Below are positions 21,359 to 32,660 of a stretch of 64,000 nt of DNA, piece by piece. Numbering within the stretch: the first letter of the stretch is position 1; every line of letters begins with the position of its first letter. Source of the DNA: Larix kaempferi (taxonomy: Eukaryota; Streptophyta; Pinopsida; Pinales; Pinaceae); assembly GCA_027924585.1 (NCBI GenBank), contig BSBM01000636.1:2434001-2498000 (forward strand). The letters are read 5' to 3'. A program made the position numbers and the translations under genes. The notes under the pieces were generated by a model, which was given only the letters and a program-made list of their open reading frames with translations, was not told the DNA's origin and searched no databases.

Positions 21359-22440
21359 CTAGAAGAACCCACTAGCTTTATGACAGATGTTAAAAATCAG
21401 AGATCCTTTATTTACCTTTAGAGGATTATCAAGGTAGTTTATGCGCGATCTTGTGTAATATTTCTTCCAGAGAGCATGATTGCTCCATGTTAATTTTCCA
21501 GTTACCAATTTCCATAGTAGCTTCACCCCGAGATCTAGATTTTGGGCTCTTATATCCCTGATTTGGAGGCCACCTTCTAAAATTGGCTTGGTGATTTTTC
21601 CCCAGCTGACCAAATGTAGTTTTTTTTCACTATTTTTACCACCATTCCATAAGAATTTTCTTAGGATTGCTTCCATCTTGTTGACGAACTCGATTGGGGC
21701 CAGAAGAAATGAGCTTTGAAATAATGGAATGCTGATCAGGACTGACTTTATCAGGACCATCTTCCCAACTTTGTTGAGCCACTTTGCTCCCCAATTGTTG
21801 ATTTTGTTTTTTAACTTGTTGAGAAGAGGGTTCCATTGATCATATTTTATGTTAGCTCTGGAGATGGGGATTCCCATATATTTAAAAGAGTTCCAATAAA
21901 CCTTCCCCTCCATTTCTAGAATTTTGGTTATGCTGGTCATTTCAATATTGGTACAATTCCATCCATATATCTAGATTTTCCTGTAATTTATGTGACTTCC
22001 GGAAGCTTCCTTTTAGAGATCGAGCTCCCTTTTGATTCTTCTAGCATTTATATTATTGGCTCCTCCCAGCAGGAGCATATCATCTATGAACTGAGTATAG
22101 TTGAGATCTTTGACTCCACGTGTTATTTTGATTCCCTGTAGCTCTTCTTGGATTCGATAGTGCTCTAATTGGAAGCTAAGGACTGAAGATTGAATAGCAT
22201 ACAACAAAGGTGACATTGGGAAACCTTGGCGTAGCCCCTTGGTGGCTTGGAAGAAATCAGCAGCTCGTCCATTGATCAACGAGGCTATCCAAGGGGATCC
22301 AATACATTGCTTTACCCAGTTGATGAAATCTAAGGAAAATTTGAATTGGAGCATTACCTGAAACAAAAATTCATGGAGGACCTTGTCGAATGCATTAGCT
22401 AGGTCTAATTTAACAATCGTACCTTTTTCTCTTCATTGAT
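21359..22440 (-). pseudogene. LINE reverse transcriptase, C-terminal half
   Basis: 22366-22013 contains INGRAADFFQATKGLRQGFPMSPLLYAI and the active-site motif FIDDMLLLGGA (usual form YADD or FADD). The stretch 21940-21359 is the thumb and connection with LNKVGKMVLIKSVLISIPLF, FLWNGG and LHLVSWGKITKPILEGGL. A stop and frameshift separate the two at about 22010-21940. VKLDLANAFDKV near 22420-22380 is the conserved motif A, just outside the main frame. Confidence 0.8.
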
Positions 22441-22945
22441 TACTTGAGTGAATCGCTTCTTGGAAAAGAATGATGTTATCAACAATGTTTCTTCCTTTGA
22501 TAAACCCCCCTTGGTTCTCATGAATGATGGCAGGAAGTATGTCTTTGACTTGATTGGCAATAACTTTAGTGATAAGCTTATATCCGATATTACATAGTGA
22601 GATAGGCCAGTAGCGATCGAAGGAGGTAGCTCCTTTTTCTTTAGGAATCAGAGCTAAGAATTTCGAGTTAGTACTCCCTCCGATCTTATGAAATTTTTTA
22701 TATTTTAAAACCATTCTATGTAAATATTTTATTATTATTGACCAATGGGCTTTTATAAAACTGGCAGTAAATCCATTCGGGACAGTGGCTTTGTCTGGTT
22801 CCTTACTTCCCAATGCTTTCTTAATGTATTTTCTAGTTACCAGTGTAGTAAGTATTTGATTGATATCCTGCATTACAAGGGTTGGGACCAATTCAATAAT
22901 ATTCTTACTTCTTTCATCCTGAGCTTGACTATTTTTTGAATACAA
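22433..22945 (-). pseudogene. LINE reverse transcriptase, N-terminal half
   Basis: A 170-codon frame with KAPGPNGF-type motif (here KATVPNGFTASFIKAHW), then LALIPKEKGATSFDRYWPIS, LCNIGYKLITKVIANQ and ENQGGFIKGRNIVDNIILFQE. These are fingers/palm motifs of plant L1 reverse transcriptases. It ends in a stop right before motif A. Confidence 0.8.
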
Positions 22946-23299
22946 CTCTTTGAAGTGGATGTGAGTAACATGTTTGATTTCGCTGAATTTGTTAATGATC
23001 TAGTCATGGCTATGAATTTCTTTGACCAAGTTTTACTGCTTCCTTGCTTCAACTTTTTTGTGAAAGTAGCTAGTGTTCTTATCGCTTGCTTGAAGCCAAA
23101 GGCTTCTAGATTTCTGCCTCCAATAGTCTTCCTCCTCTCTGCATGCAATGTGAAACTTCCTTTGGAGTTCCAATTCCTGTTCCATATTTTCACTTGTTAT
23201 CGGACTTTCTTCCAACACAATTTGGTGATTTTCCATTTGAATTTGGACTTCCATCCTCTTATGATATGGGGGTTTTATGTTTTTGTCCTAGCTCTTTAT
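22946..23299 (-). pseudogene. LINE linker between endonuclease and reverse transcriptase
   Basis: Overlapping frames 23254-23033 and 23193-22873 hold the linker (EEDYWRQKSRSLWLQASDKN, TSYFHKKVEARKQ) typical of plant L1 ORF2 (the RSR..WL..GD.NT.FFH pattern). At least one frameshift is present. Confidence 0.65.
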
Positions 23300-24163
23300 T
23301 TATTTTTTGAGGCATCTCATTTTTTCTTCCCATACATAGAATGGTGATCCTGAAACTAGTCTCGTCCAATTTTTGAGAACTATTTCTTGGAAGCCTTCCT
23401 TCTGGATCCAAGACGGGCTGAACTTGAACGGAATTGGCCCCAAATTTTTATTTTTAGAGACTTCTAAAAGGATAGGCTTGTGATCAGAAACGTTGAAGGG
23501 GAGGATTTTAGAGTAGATATCCAATTCGAGAAGGAGGAAGGAGCTGTGGATAATAAATCTATCCATTATGGAAGTGATATTCTCGGGGGATTTTCTCTTG
23601 TTCATCTAAGTAAATTTACCTTTGGAGGGCTTAATGTCCTCAAGCTCCCATTCGTGGATGAGATCTTCCAATGTTTCCCGAACTTGGTCTCTTACTATGG
23701 ATCCCCCTCTTTTTTCCTCTAGGGACAGAGTGACATTTAGGTCTCCAGCTAAGACGATATTCTCCAATTGGTGAGTTCTAAGATAGTGTTGGATGAGGTT
23801 CCAGCAATCTTTTTTTTTCTGAGATAAGATTTGGAGCATAAATGTTGAACAGGTAGATTTGGAGATCTGACTCTTTGTGTAGAATTTTAGTGTAAATCCA
23901 GTGAATGAAGATGTCAAAGGCCAAAAGTTCAAATTTTTCTTTTTCCCACAGAGTGCCTAATCCACCAGAGGCACCTCTAGAACTGACCACAATTCCATGT
24001 CCATTTTTCCAAAAAAATTCGCTAGTTTGGAGGAAGGCTAGTTCCTCCATTTTAGTCTCCTGTATAAGTAGAATTTCCGAGCTTGGTAAGTGAAGGATTT
24101 CTTTCATTGACTCTTCCTTTTTCTACTTCTCAACCCGCTACAGTTCCATGAGACTACCTCCAT
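23300..24163 (-). pseudogene. LINE AP-like endonuclease
   Basis: The start is probably the ATG at 24163 (MEVVSWNCSGL), broken after a few codons by a stop. Further motifs are ILLIQETKM (catalytic Glu), GHGIVVSSRGASGGLGTLW, YLFNIYAPN, VLAGDLNVTLSLEEKRGG (Asp/Asn), SIMDRFIIHSS and the final SDHKPILLEV with the catalytic Asp-His pair. Pieces lie in three overlapping frames (24107-23778, 23932-23606, 23605-23300), so at least two frameshifts break it. This domain would nick target DNA for target-primed reverse transcription. Confidence 0.8.
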
Positions 24164-24797
24164 TGCTTATTTTTTTGGGTTGGGAGTGGACCCTTTGGAG
24201 GGGTGCCCCTGTTGTCTTGCACTGCGTGTGTTTAACATTTTTTCCAAAGTTGGTTGGGAGCCCTGGAGCTTCTCTTTGTAAGTGGCCCTTTCTATTCTTT
24301 CCTTTTTCGATTTCCTTCCACGAGTACCTTGCTGAATGGGGTTTTGAGACATTTCTAGTTCTCCTTCCTCTTCCTTTGTATCTTCTTCCTCTATTTTTGA
24401 TTCAAGGATGTCTCTTTTATCACCTTGTTCCTAAGAGGATGTTATTTCCTTGTTTGCTTGATTTTCTACCTCTGCATGCTTTATGTTTTTTTCAGAGGAA
24501 TCGTCTAGAACACTAGCCTCCCGTTCCTAGCTTCCTAGCACTTCAAAACTATTCCCTATCGATAGTTTTCCCTATGAAGATTCTTGTCCCTTTCCATTTT
24601 TGGGTATGGGCGGGTTAGGGATGTTGCCATCTTTTTTGAGGTAATTTTTTGGGTTTGCATTCGTTCTTTTTGCTAGTTTTCATCCTTCCCCTTCCTCTTT
24701 TCTTGTTGAATTGCTTTAATCTTTGGGAAGTTCTTTTGGAAGTGTCCATGTTCATGGAGATTCTGCATTTAAATGGCATTTGTTCGTAGTCCAACTT
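24160..24797 (-). pseudogene. LINE ORF1 C-terminal tail and inter-ORF spacer
   Basis: After the ORF1 stop at 24798 the sense strand reads KLDYEQMPFKC..C, the start of a CCHC knuckle in a degraded state, then a low-complexity Glu/Lys-rich stretch. 24352-24167 is a basic frame (TRGRKSKKERIERATYKEKL) just upstream of ORF2. Confidence 0.5.
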
Positions 24798-25475
24798 CTA
24801 GAAGTGATGCCATTCCCCTACGGTGGGTTTGATGGCTTCAGGTAGACCAGCTTCTAAGTCCACTTCCATGTAGATCCAGGCACAGCAGTAATGACCCTTA
24901 GGATCTTCCTGATCTATGTATTTCCCTAATCCATTCCCTATTGATTTCAGAGACGAAGGGTTCCAATAGTGGATCGGTAGACTGCGTAATCGAACCCATA
25001 CACGGATTGCTTTGGGAATGTCTAGGGCAGGATCAAAATTAGGTGTCCATCGATTTAAATATAGTCCTTGCAGTCCCATGAAGTATGGGTCGCTTCTAAA
25101 GATTGAATCCTTGTCATCTTTTGAGATAAATTCAAATAGGAAGAAGCCTCTTCCTACTGCATAGCAGGTTACGCTGGCAGAGATTAGTGGCCTCCAATTT
25201 TTTTGAGTCCAGTTGTCCGTTGTGCATGGTGAGGGACAAATCCCTGAGAACTGTCCCAAAAAAGCTCGATCTTCCAGGGAAACAACTATTTTCATTGGTT
25301 GATCCAGAGGGAGGGCTATTGTCGGTACCTCATCCAATTTCTTAACAAACTTGGGGACTGGGAGGAGCCCCAGCTTTTTCCCATAGGAATTGATCAGTTT
25401 CTTGAAGGCTTCTGCTTTGGCTGCAAGTGGATGGGGAAGAGGTCCACCATCATAGGACCCCATGGACACACACAC
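24798..25475 (-). CDS. LINE ORF1 protein (DUF4283-type RNA-binding)
   Basis: An intact 225-codon frame starts at 25475 (MCVSMGSYDGG). It has PMKIVVSLEDRAFLGQF, then SVTCYAVGRGFFLFEFISKD, DPYFMGLQGLYLNRWTPNFD and IRVWVRLRSLPIHYW. This is the DUF4283 region found in ORF1/gag-like proteins of plant L1 elements, followed by the DUF-associated YCCAWIYMEVDLEAGLP patch. The usual downstream zinc knuckle is cut off by a stop. The protein would bind element RNA. It is likely inactive because of truncation. Confidence 0.7.
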   Translation of the reverse strand: MCVSMGSYDGGPLPHPLAAKAEAFKKLINSYGKKLGLLPVPKFVKKLDEVPTIALPLDQPMKIVVSLEDRAFLGQFSGICPSPCTTDNWTQKNWRPLISASVTCYAVGRGFFLFEFISKDDKDSIFRSDPYFMGLQGLYLNRWTPNFDPALDIPKAIRVWVRLRSLPIHYWNPSSLKSIGNGLGKYIDQEDPKGHYCCAWIYMEVDLEAGLPEAIKPTVGEWHHF

Positions 25476-27490
25476 CAGCCCCTAAACCAATATCAAACAC
25501 ATGTGAGATCAGTTGGGGGCACAAATGTGTTCGTCAGAGGGAACCGATCGATGTTTGTTGTACTCTAGGGCTGAGCCAATCACGATCGACAGGGAGGCCG
25601 ATGCAGAGTAGCCAAACCATGAGACACAGAGCATGCAAGTTATGCAACCTTCCTTCCATAGTTTTAGTTCCACTGTATAATTTTCAACAAGATCCTTCTA
25701 CGCTTTGTTGTTCATAATTAAATGTAGTAATGCCCGCAGCTAGCCAATATGCACGCAACATAACGCAGCCAAAATGGCAGTCGTTATGAACACAACCTTA
25801 TAATGAAAAAAAACTTATATGCATGCAGCCGTTATGCTCCATCCATTTGCCTTTGTTTGTTGATAGTAGATCTAATTTAAATTTTTTTATCATTCAATAT
25901 GAAGCACCTCGATTCTCAATATTGATGTTCGACGGATTCCATTTTGTAAAATTAGAAGTGCTTCAATGGCTTCATTGGCTATTTGATTTTACTTAATATT
26001 TTGTATATATGTAGTTTAGATTAGGAGTAGGATAGTTAGTTAATTAATTATATTACGTTTGGTTTGAATAAAGCAGTTATCAATGATTTCAATGGAGGAT
26101 CAACCGCTATCAATAACATGTTGAAGGAATTTTTCATTAATCTCTTGAGCGTTCTTGTTCATACTATTTTCTTAAAACATTTCTTATTTTTCTAACCTTT
26201 AATATGAAATGTTTAATTTAACATGATGAGATGAGAATATATATTTTTAATTCTTCTTTTGATTTCATTCTTTGACATGCAATTTAACATGGATTGCTTA
26301 TTTTCATATTGATATCATAAACTGCTCATCTTAGGATCTATCCTTTTCACTTTGATTTCCTTTTTGTAAATAGTGTTGAATGAAGGATATGATTTCTTCA
26401 AAATTCTCATCCATTAATTAAATAAATTCTATCATGATCCTAAGAAAAGAAGAAATTTTTAACAATTGAATGATTTTGTAATATTCAAAGATTGATGTCA
26501 ATGGTGAGTTTATGATGCTTCTTGTAAAATCACCATGTCTATTTCATCATATCTATTTTTGACATACATATTATATTCGCATCTCCTATTCATATTGACC
26601 CTTTACTTAAATTTTAATCCTGTGTATCCTTATATTGCGGCCAAGTTAAATCTTAGGAGATTTGTCGCCATTCTTTATGCATGTCATGATTTTGTGATTT
26701 CTACATTATGTGGTATAGCCCGTCTTACGGAATATGATCATATATTGATTTTCGGACTTTGAGTTCAATTACCTTCTTCGATGGTCAGTTTAATTTTTGC
26801 AAAAGTACCAATCATTTTACATTCATTCAAGATTTAACATCTTTGGGAATACTTAAAATTCTTCTTTTCTTTTGATTTGTGATACATACCTTTTGCTTGG
26901 AATTTTGATTTGATCGGGTCCTATCCTGTATATAATATTTAGGTGTTTTTGTTAAATTAGTGATTTTATTGGTTTCAAGATAGCTTGGTTTTCATTAATA
27001 GTTTTGATATGCGTGAGTCTTTCGAATTTTCATTTTTGTTTTTCTTAGTTTTCTTCAAGTTTGGGGTTGTAAATAAATAACACTATGTTGGTACACTACC
27101 TGGATTTTGCATGCTTCTCTGTTTATAAACCTGACAAGTTTAAAAGGGCGATCCTTACAAAGACTCTCTTCTTTTGTCAAAATTTCGACCATGGCAAGAT
27201 TGGCCCTGGATTTGAAAATTCTATTTAGGACCATATTGATGGATTGATTAAGTTACCCAACTATTATCTAGGATCTTTATCTTTCAAAATGATGCTATAA
27301 TGTAGATGAGTTTACTTTCAAAGGAATCATTTTCCCTAGATTGAAGTAAGTCAAGAATCGTAAGTTATTTTTGGACTTTTTATGGCATCCTTTGCTCTTT
27401 AGTGGGCCATTTGGATCTGCTTCCCCATCCACTGAGTAACCCTCTGTTGAGATTAACAATAACCTTAGTATTATTCATTATATATAACGT
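25476..27490. other. Non-coding DNA inside the candidate LTR pair
   Basis: No domain-bearing frame. 25730-25860 repeats the words GCATGCAGCC/GCACGCAAC/CGTTATG. A phrase at about 27061 (GTTTGGGGTTGTAAATAA) resembles post-pol spacer sequence of plant gypsy elements. The hydrophobic 75-codon frame at 26535 has no recognisable family. Confidence 0.35.
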
Positions 27491-27507
27491 TAATAAAATC
27501 TAATGGG

Positions 27508-27738
27508 TTAACTGAAGAATGGGAGGTCTCATCACGATCCGACCTGTCATGATCATAAGCGTTGTTGAAGTGACATTACCACATATGGTTACCAAGATAG
27601 GGTGATGGCTCTTAGTCATTAGATTAGGAGAAAGGAGGTCACATCACAAGCCGACCTTTTCATTTTTTGGCAGTTCTTGTGAATGATGCTACCATTATCT
27701 AGTCACCAAGTCGGGGTAGTAGTCTTCAGTTAATGTTT
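27508..27738. repeat. Degenerate ~115-bp tandem duplication
   Basis: Two units (about 27508-27622 and 27623-27738) share GGGAGGTC.CATCAC, CCGACCT, GTGA.(C/T)ATTACCA, AGTCACCAAG and GG.GAT/TAGTCTTCAGTTAATG-like words in the same order, with clear divergence. Confidence 0.45.
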
Positions 27739-29883
27739 TTTTCAAAAAAAAAAAATTGTATTTGATACTTATCTATACCTAGTGGATGGGATACAAGCAT
27801 CTAAGTGAGGTTAAAAGTATTTTCCTATGGTATCAAGGTCACATCTATATACTATGTATTCTATGTCTTGTTTTGATTATGAGAAATTGATTCCTTGGAA
27901 AAATTTCTTCCTACATTTGTAGAATAAATCATTTATCTTTATAAGCTTTTGGATAATGGTCCGGATAGTTTGATTGATTTTGAAAGTTATTGGTTCAATT
28001 CATGCCTATATAATCCAATGACAAAATCGAATTATGTGATTGGGATTTTGACATTTGAAGAGGCCTTTATCATTATTTTTCTTATATTATTGAAGATTCA
28101 GATTTATTTTGCAGAGATAATTGTTTCGCCCAGCATGTCACCATTTGTTGGTGCCCCCAACAACTCCCCTTGATTTTGTATGAAATAAAGGGACCCCATG
28201 TAAATTTTGTAAATACTTAGCTTTTGGTTTTCTTTTATTTTTATCTGGTTTTATTTTGGTTTCATGGTTTCCTTTCTTTGATCATTCACTCCTTGTGCTG
28301 CTTGTCCTTGGGATTAGTTCTTCTTTTCATAAAGATTGTGCGATTTGGATGATCTTAGTTGCTTGAACCCTTTTGGCCTTTTGTATACTTAAAGTTGATT
28401 GCATGCCTATATCGAGTCCTTTTGAAGTAACAACATGCTTTGGTTTGCAAAAATATTAACAACACTTGTATGATCTCATTTGACCGTGGTCAAGTTGATT
28501 ATATGTCTCCAATTGAATAAATTGATCTATTTTGACCTTACGACCACTCTTGTGAAATTTGGCCTTCACTTTATCAAGGATTAAACGAACATTTTTGCGG
28601 GTTGACATAAACTGAGCATATCAATGAACGAAATCATACCCTTAATCTATATTTTGAGCAATCCAATCACTTTTACAAGTCTTAAAATTTTATATGAACT
28701 TTTTCTTTCATTGTCATTTGATCTACTTTTGGCAAAATCAAATATTTCCATTTAAGGTTTGTTCATGTACCATTCAGTTTTCTTTTATGACTTTATAATG
28801 CTCCATGAATATATATAAGACAAAAACATTTTTATTTTATTTTCTCTTCATTAGTATACCATAAATTTAATCTTTTTATTCTTAATGGTAACCATTTAAC
28901 ATATTATGTCTTGAAAGTGTCATTTGAAAAAGAATATATCTTCATATATTAAATTATCTTTTGGAATATGTATGCATTTATCATGAATATGCATTTAAAA
29001 ATTAGCATATTCTCCAAAAGATTATTTTATATGTTTATAATGCTATTGGAGAGAGTCAACAAACTATTTTATGCACGTTACATTGAAAGCATATATTTAA
29101 TTTAAGAAAATGGTTCATATAAAGGTATTTTGATTTATATATATTTTCCTTACATGTATCATTTAAGATGACTGTCTATTATTTCAGATGACTGTCTATT
29201 GATTGACGTGCATTAGGAATGAAACATTAATTTAAAAGGTGAAGTCATGAGTTTGTAAAATTTACACATCCTATGCATCTCATTCCTATTACTTATTAAA
29301 ATTATTGTAAAAGGATTGCAGCAGATTTTGAAGGGTATCCCATTAAAATATTCTTACATTCCTACATTAGGAACTCATGATTTATATATTTATGTGTGCA
29401 GATTTTTTAATGGAATATTCAGGGTCAATACATAAGGCATGAGAGTGCGTTGCAAATCTAAGAATTTGTCTATAAAGAAAAATCTTGGACCTAGTGCCAA
29501 CACAAAGGTCGGTGAAAATGATGAAGATTCGATGAGGTTAGCTCTTGGAAGAAAACACATATGAAAGAATCAACTAATCGAATGATATGTGGAAATATTT
29601 CATGGAGCAAAAACTGGATTTTGTTCCACTAATTTAAACAAAAACAGAAGGATCATATCACCTATATAAAGAACTGAGTTTTGGCTACACAGAGTAGGGA
29701 AGAGGCGCTCGAGAGGGCTTGAGAAGATTTCATCTTTGAGCTCTGTGGTTTTCTTAATTTCAATTGTTTTTGAAAGTAGGGAATAAGAGACGTTGCTGCC
29801 ATAAGGGGAATGCACTGTAGAGTTCAAGATAATTTTTCCTCAAAAAGTTCTGTAGAACTTTCTCCTGTAAGTTTCGAAGGAGG
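27739..29883. other. AT-rich DNA without recognisable gene
   Basis: A short hairpin word pair TTGTTGG...CCAACAA lies at about 28146-28165. A larger imperfect hairpin is listed separately. A near-exact duplicate of CAGATGACTGTCTATT lies at about 29166 and 29184. No coding domain is seen. Confidence 0.4.
28943..29033. repeat. AT-rich imperfect hairpin
   Basis: The left arm CATATATTAAATTATC plus TTTTGGA pairs with the right arm (reverse complement CATATAAAATAATC plus TTTTGGA), and pairing continues inward over TATGCATTTA. Total span is about 91 bases. It could be a small MITE remnant or a foldback transcript. Confidence 0.45.
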
Positions 29884-30614
29884 AATAATATGGAAAAACT
29901 AAGAAGCATAATGGCAGTCGTTTCTTCATATTGAGCATACTCATGAGAGTGTGTGTGTATATGCATTTTGTTTACAGTTCACAACATATTGGTACCCTTG
30001 AATTTGATTTCTATTCTGTAAGCACCTCTTTGTATTTCTTGCATACTGTCATATATACTTGAACATATATCTTGGATTATGTGAATGAATATCTTTAATT
30101 CCTTCGAATTTATGTTATTCAGAACCTGATCAATTATTATACAATTTATATAATGATTAATTTTCATTTCCATTATAATAAATTGTGTGATTAATTTCAC
30201 TATACTATGTTTTAATTCTGGTGATTTTTCTCAAATTAATTCATGTTTATATCCATCTTGTATTCAGATTTTGAATAACATCATTAGTTCAAAAAACACG
30301 CTCCTGATCAGGATAGGATAGATCTAACAGGTAGAAATAAATCTTAGATTAGTTTATATTTTATTAGTTTTATTTAATAGTTGTTAGTTATCTAGTTGAT
30401 TTTAATTACATTAAATCAGATAATCTCGTTACGTTAAGAATAGTAATTAGGAACAAATCTTTTTAAGAGACTCTCTTTTAGAGAGCAAAAAACGAAAAGC
30501 AGCAGAACCTTAACCTATGAGAATTAGTTCACCCAAACATACCGGGGGTTGTTTTAAGCGCCTTGTATGGGCTTTTTCTCCTTAGTTGGCCTTAGTCAGA
30601 AAATCCGGCCAATA
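29884..30614 (+). repeat. Candidate LTR, copy B (~730 bp)
   Basis: Second copy of the block at 16613-17337, in the same orientation. It ends GGCCAATA instead of GGCCAACA. Directly after it begins a minus-strand gypsy gag remnant, so its right edge marks an insertion or recombination junction. Confidence 0.6.
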
Positions 30615-32660
30615 AGACTGTAATAACTCTAATGTGGGCATATCTACAGCGGATTGAGCCAAGTCATCCACAATACTATAATTGTGGGTGGCTTTCATGT
30701 GAGGGTTATTAGGGGTATCCCGAAGTGCAACTTTAAAAATTTGTGGGATTTGTTCAGTATTCGGATGTTGTATCTGTAGAGGGCCCCGCGAGGGGATAGG
30801 GACGACTTCCACTTGGGGGTGGAAGGCCCGTCTTAACCTATGCCTCGCATCTAAAGGTTTACGTCCAATGTATAGATAGTTTGAAAAGAGCCATCGCCAG
30901 GTGGGCAAGGGTCTTGATGTTATGTGACTACCCCTTGATTCGCAAAGGGTTGATGTAACACGATGGTTTGTGTTTGGGGAGGATTCACTACATGAGGAGG
31001 GTTTGTCACTGTCTTCTTTTTAGCCTAGACTAATTGTTGACAATCAGGGATAAGAGGACAATGATTTGTGTGATGGCCATAATCACTGCAAATGGAGAAG
31101 CAATAATTGGTTGTCTGGGTGGGATTATTCCCTTGTTTGGGGGGGTTGTTAGTCCCTGTATTTTGGTCACTTGTATTCTGGTTTTGCTAGGGAGGGGGAT
31201 TGCCCCCTTGCCCCAACTGCGGATTCTGCTTGTTCTTACCTTCATTATTCCCCTGATTTTGTGGATTATGGGGGTTTGCAGTGTTCAACTACTCAAATTG
31301 TTGAGCTTGTTGGACGTAAGAAGGTTGGACTAGATTAAACTCCATGTGGGGGGCAGGTTGCTGACCATTTTGGCATGGGAAAGGATAATAAAGGTCATAC
31401 ACCGAGGGTGGGATAAATGCGGTTTGCATTCCATAAGAGGTGGACATAGGAACGGATTTTTCCATTGGAAATTGTAGGAATTGTCGTTGCTTGGCTAACG
31501 TTCAAGTACATAGGATTATACGGTCCATACTAGAATTAACCAACTAGTGGGGTTGGTACCAGTGTAGGGGGTACCGACAAATGTGGCATGGATGGGTAGT
31601 ACGGAACCATGTTAAATGGATCTGACATGGTAGGAGGAACCTTTCCTAGATGGGAAACGGACCCAATAAGCCCAACCGCCAAATGTGACGAACTCGAAGG
31701 TGTAGGATGCAACGACCGATGCCGAGGGGCATCGGGGGGGATTATGTAAAGGTAGTCAGATTGTGCATATATAAGATCAAAATGTTGTGTTTTCATAATG
31801 GCCTCTTCCTCGCTTTATGCCATGGAGGTGGAAACATATTTAGCTATGGCCGATTGGAAAGATTTGATAAAGCAATCCTACAAAAAGGGAGGTTGTATTT
31901 TGATCTTCCATAGTGTGCGGCGTCTACGCCAATCATGGATGTGGTCTACGATGTGGTTGGAATTATTTTGTTGAAACTTAGTGAGAATTTCGAGGCCTAG
32001 ATCGTGATGAATTGGTAGTCAGAAGTACATAAGAAATTTTGTGGCCAATGTTGCAAATGTGGAATGGGTTCCACTTGTAAGGTTTACGTACCATTTTGTT
32101 GTCGTTCCGATGAGGGTATGCTGGAAGAGGCGAAGGCTCACAGGTTCATCCACTATGTTGTTATATGAACACCATAAGTGGAAAGACATAACGTGGTTGA
32201 AAGGATCATCCCCCTGCTTTCCTTCGAATTTCAGGATATCATGGGGAAGTTTGCCTAGCATAGCTAGCCATGTGCAATCACGATCTATGGGATTATTAAT
32301 CAGTTTGGAAAAATCAAGTAAATTTAAACTAGACATGAATGGTAAGGTAGGGACCATCGGTCTTGCCATTATATCTGGGATGTGATTTCCATGAGGGCGA
32401 GACCCTTGTGGTGTTGTAAACAACAGTTGACCTCCTATGAGAGAGGATGGGTCAAAGGGAACCGAGGGATATCCGAGGGGAGAAACCAGCGGGGTATTGC
32501 TTCCGATGGGGGAAGAAGTGGTGTAATAAATAGTTTCTCCGAGAGGAAAAAATGCACCTAGCAAGGCTTGGCCTTGACTAGATGATCCTATCAATGTAGC
32601 TTGGGAGCGACCCCGGCTAGGGTACCTCCCTTGTGAACCATGGGAAGCAGGTGAAAAAAA
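30582..32660 (-). pseudogene. Second Ty3/gypsy gag remnant
   Basis: Minus-strand reading from about 32660 gives a Ser/Gly/Arg linker, then the capsid with LDFSKLINNPIDRD, LGKLPHDILKFEGKQGDDPF, NHVMSFHLWCSYNNIVDEPV and LRLFQHTLIGTTTKWYVNL (frame 32594-32019). It continues in broken pieces (KTQHFDLIYAQSDYLYIIPP at 31796). The last piece at 30908-30582 has the post-gag motif YSIVDDLAQSAVDMPTLELL. Its final codons come from the abutting LTR-like repeat. Several stops and frameshifts are present. Protease and the rest of pol are missing at the junction. Confidence 0.7.

Larger units (their letters stand above)
19317..25475 (-). mobile_element. L1-type LINE retrotransposon, decayed
   Basis: A non-LTR element on the minus strand. 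ORF1 is at 25475-24798; ORF2 runs from 24163 with endonuclease, reverse transcriptase, zinc-finger-like region and RNase H to about 19910. A T-run at 19317-19326 (A-run on the sense strand) probably marks the 3' tail. The 5' edge is uncertain, between 25475 and about 25750. ORF2 is split by many frameshifts and stops. It lies between the two ~730-bp direct repeats and interrupts the gag region of that element, so it is likely the younger insertion. I could not find target-site duplications by eye. Confidence 0.8.

Noticed and set aside
23480-23722. Plus-strand frames across the LINE (for example 22955-23347, 24148-24516)
   Set aside because: They are antisense to recognisable endonuclease and reverse-transcriptase motifs.
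26535-26762. Small hydrophobic membrane protein
   Set aside because: AT-rich DNA often gives Leu/Ile/Phe-rich chance frames; no homologue-like motif, promoter or neighbour supports it.
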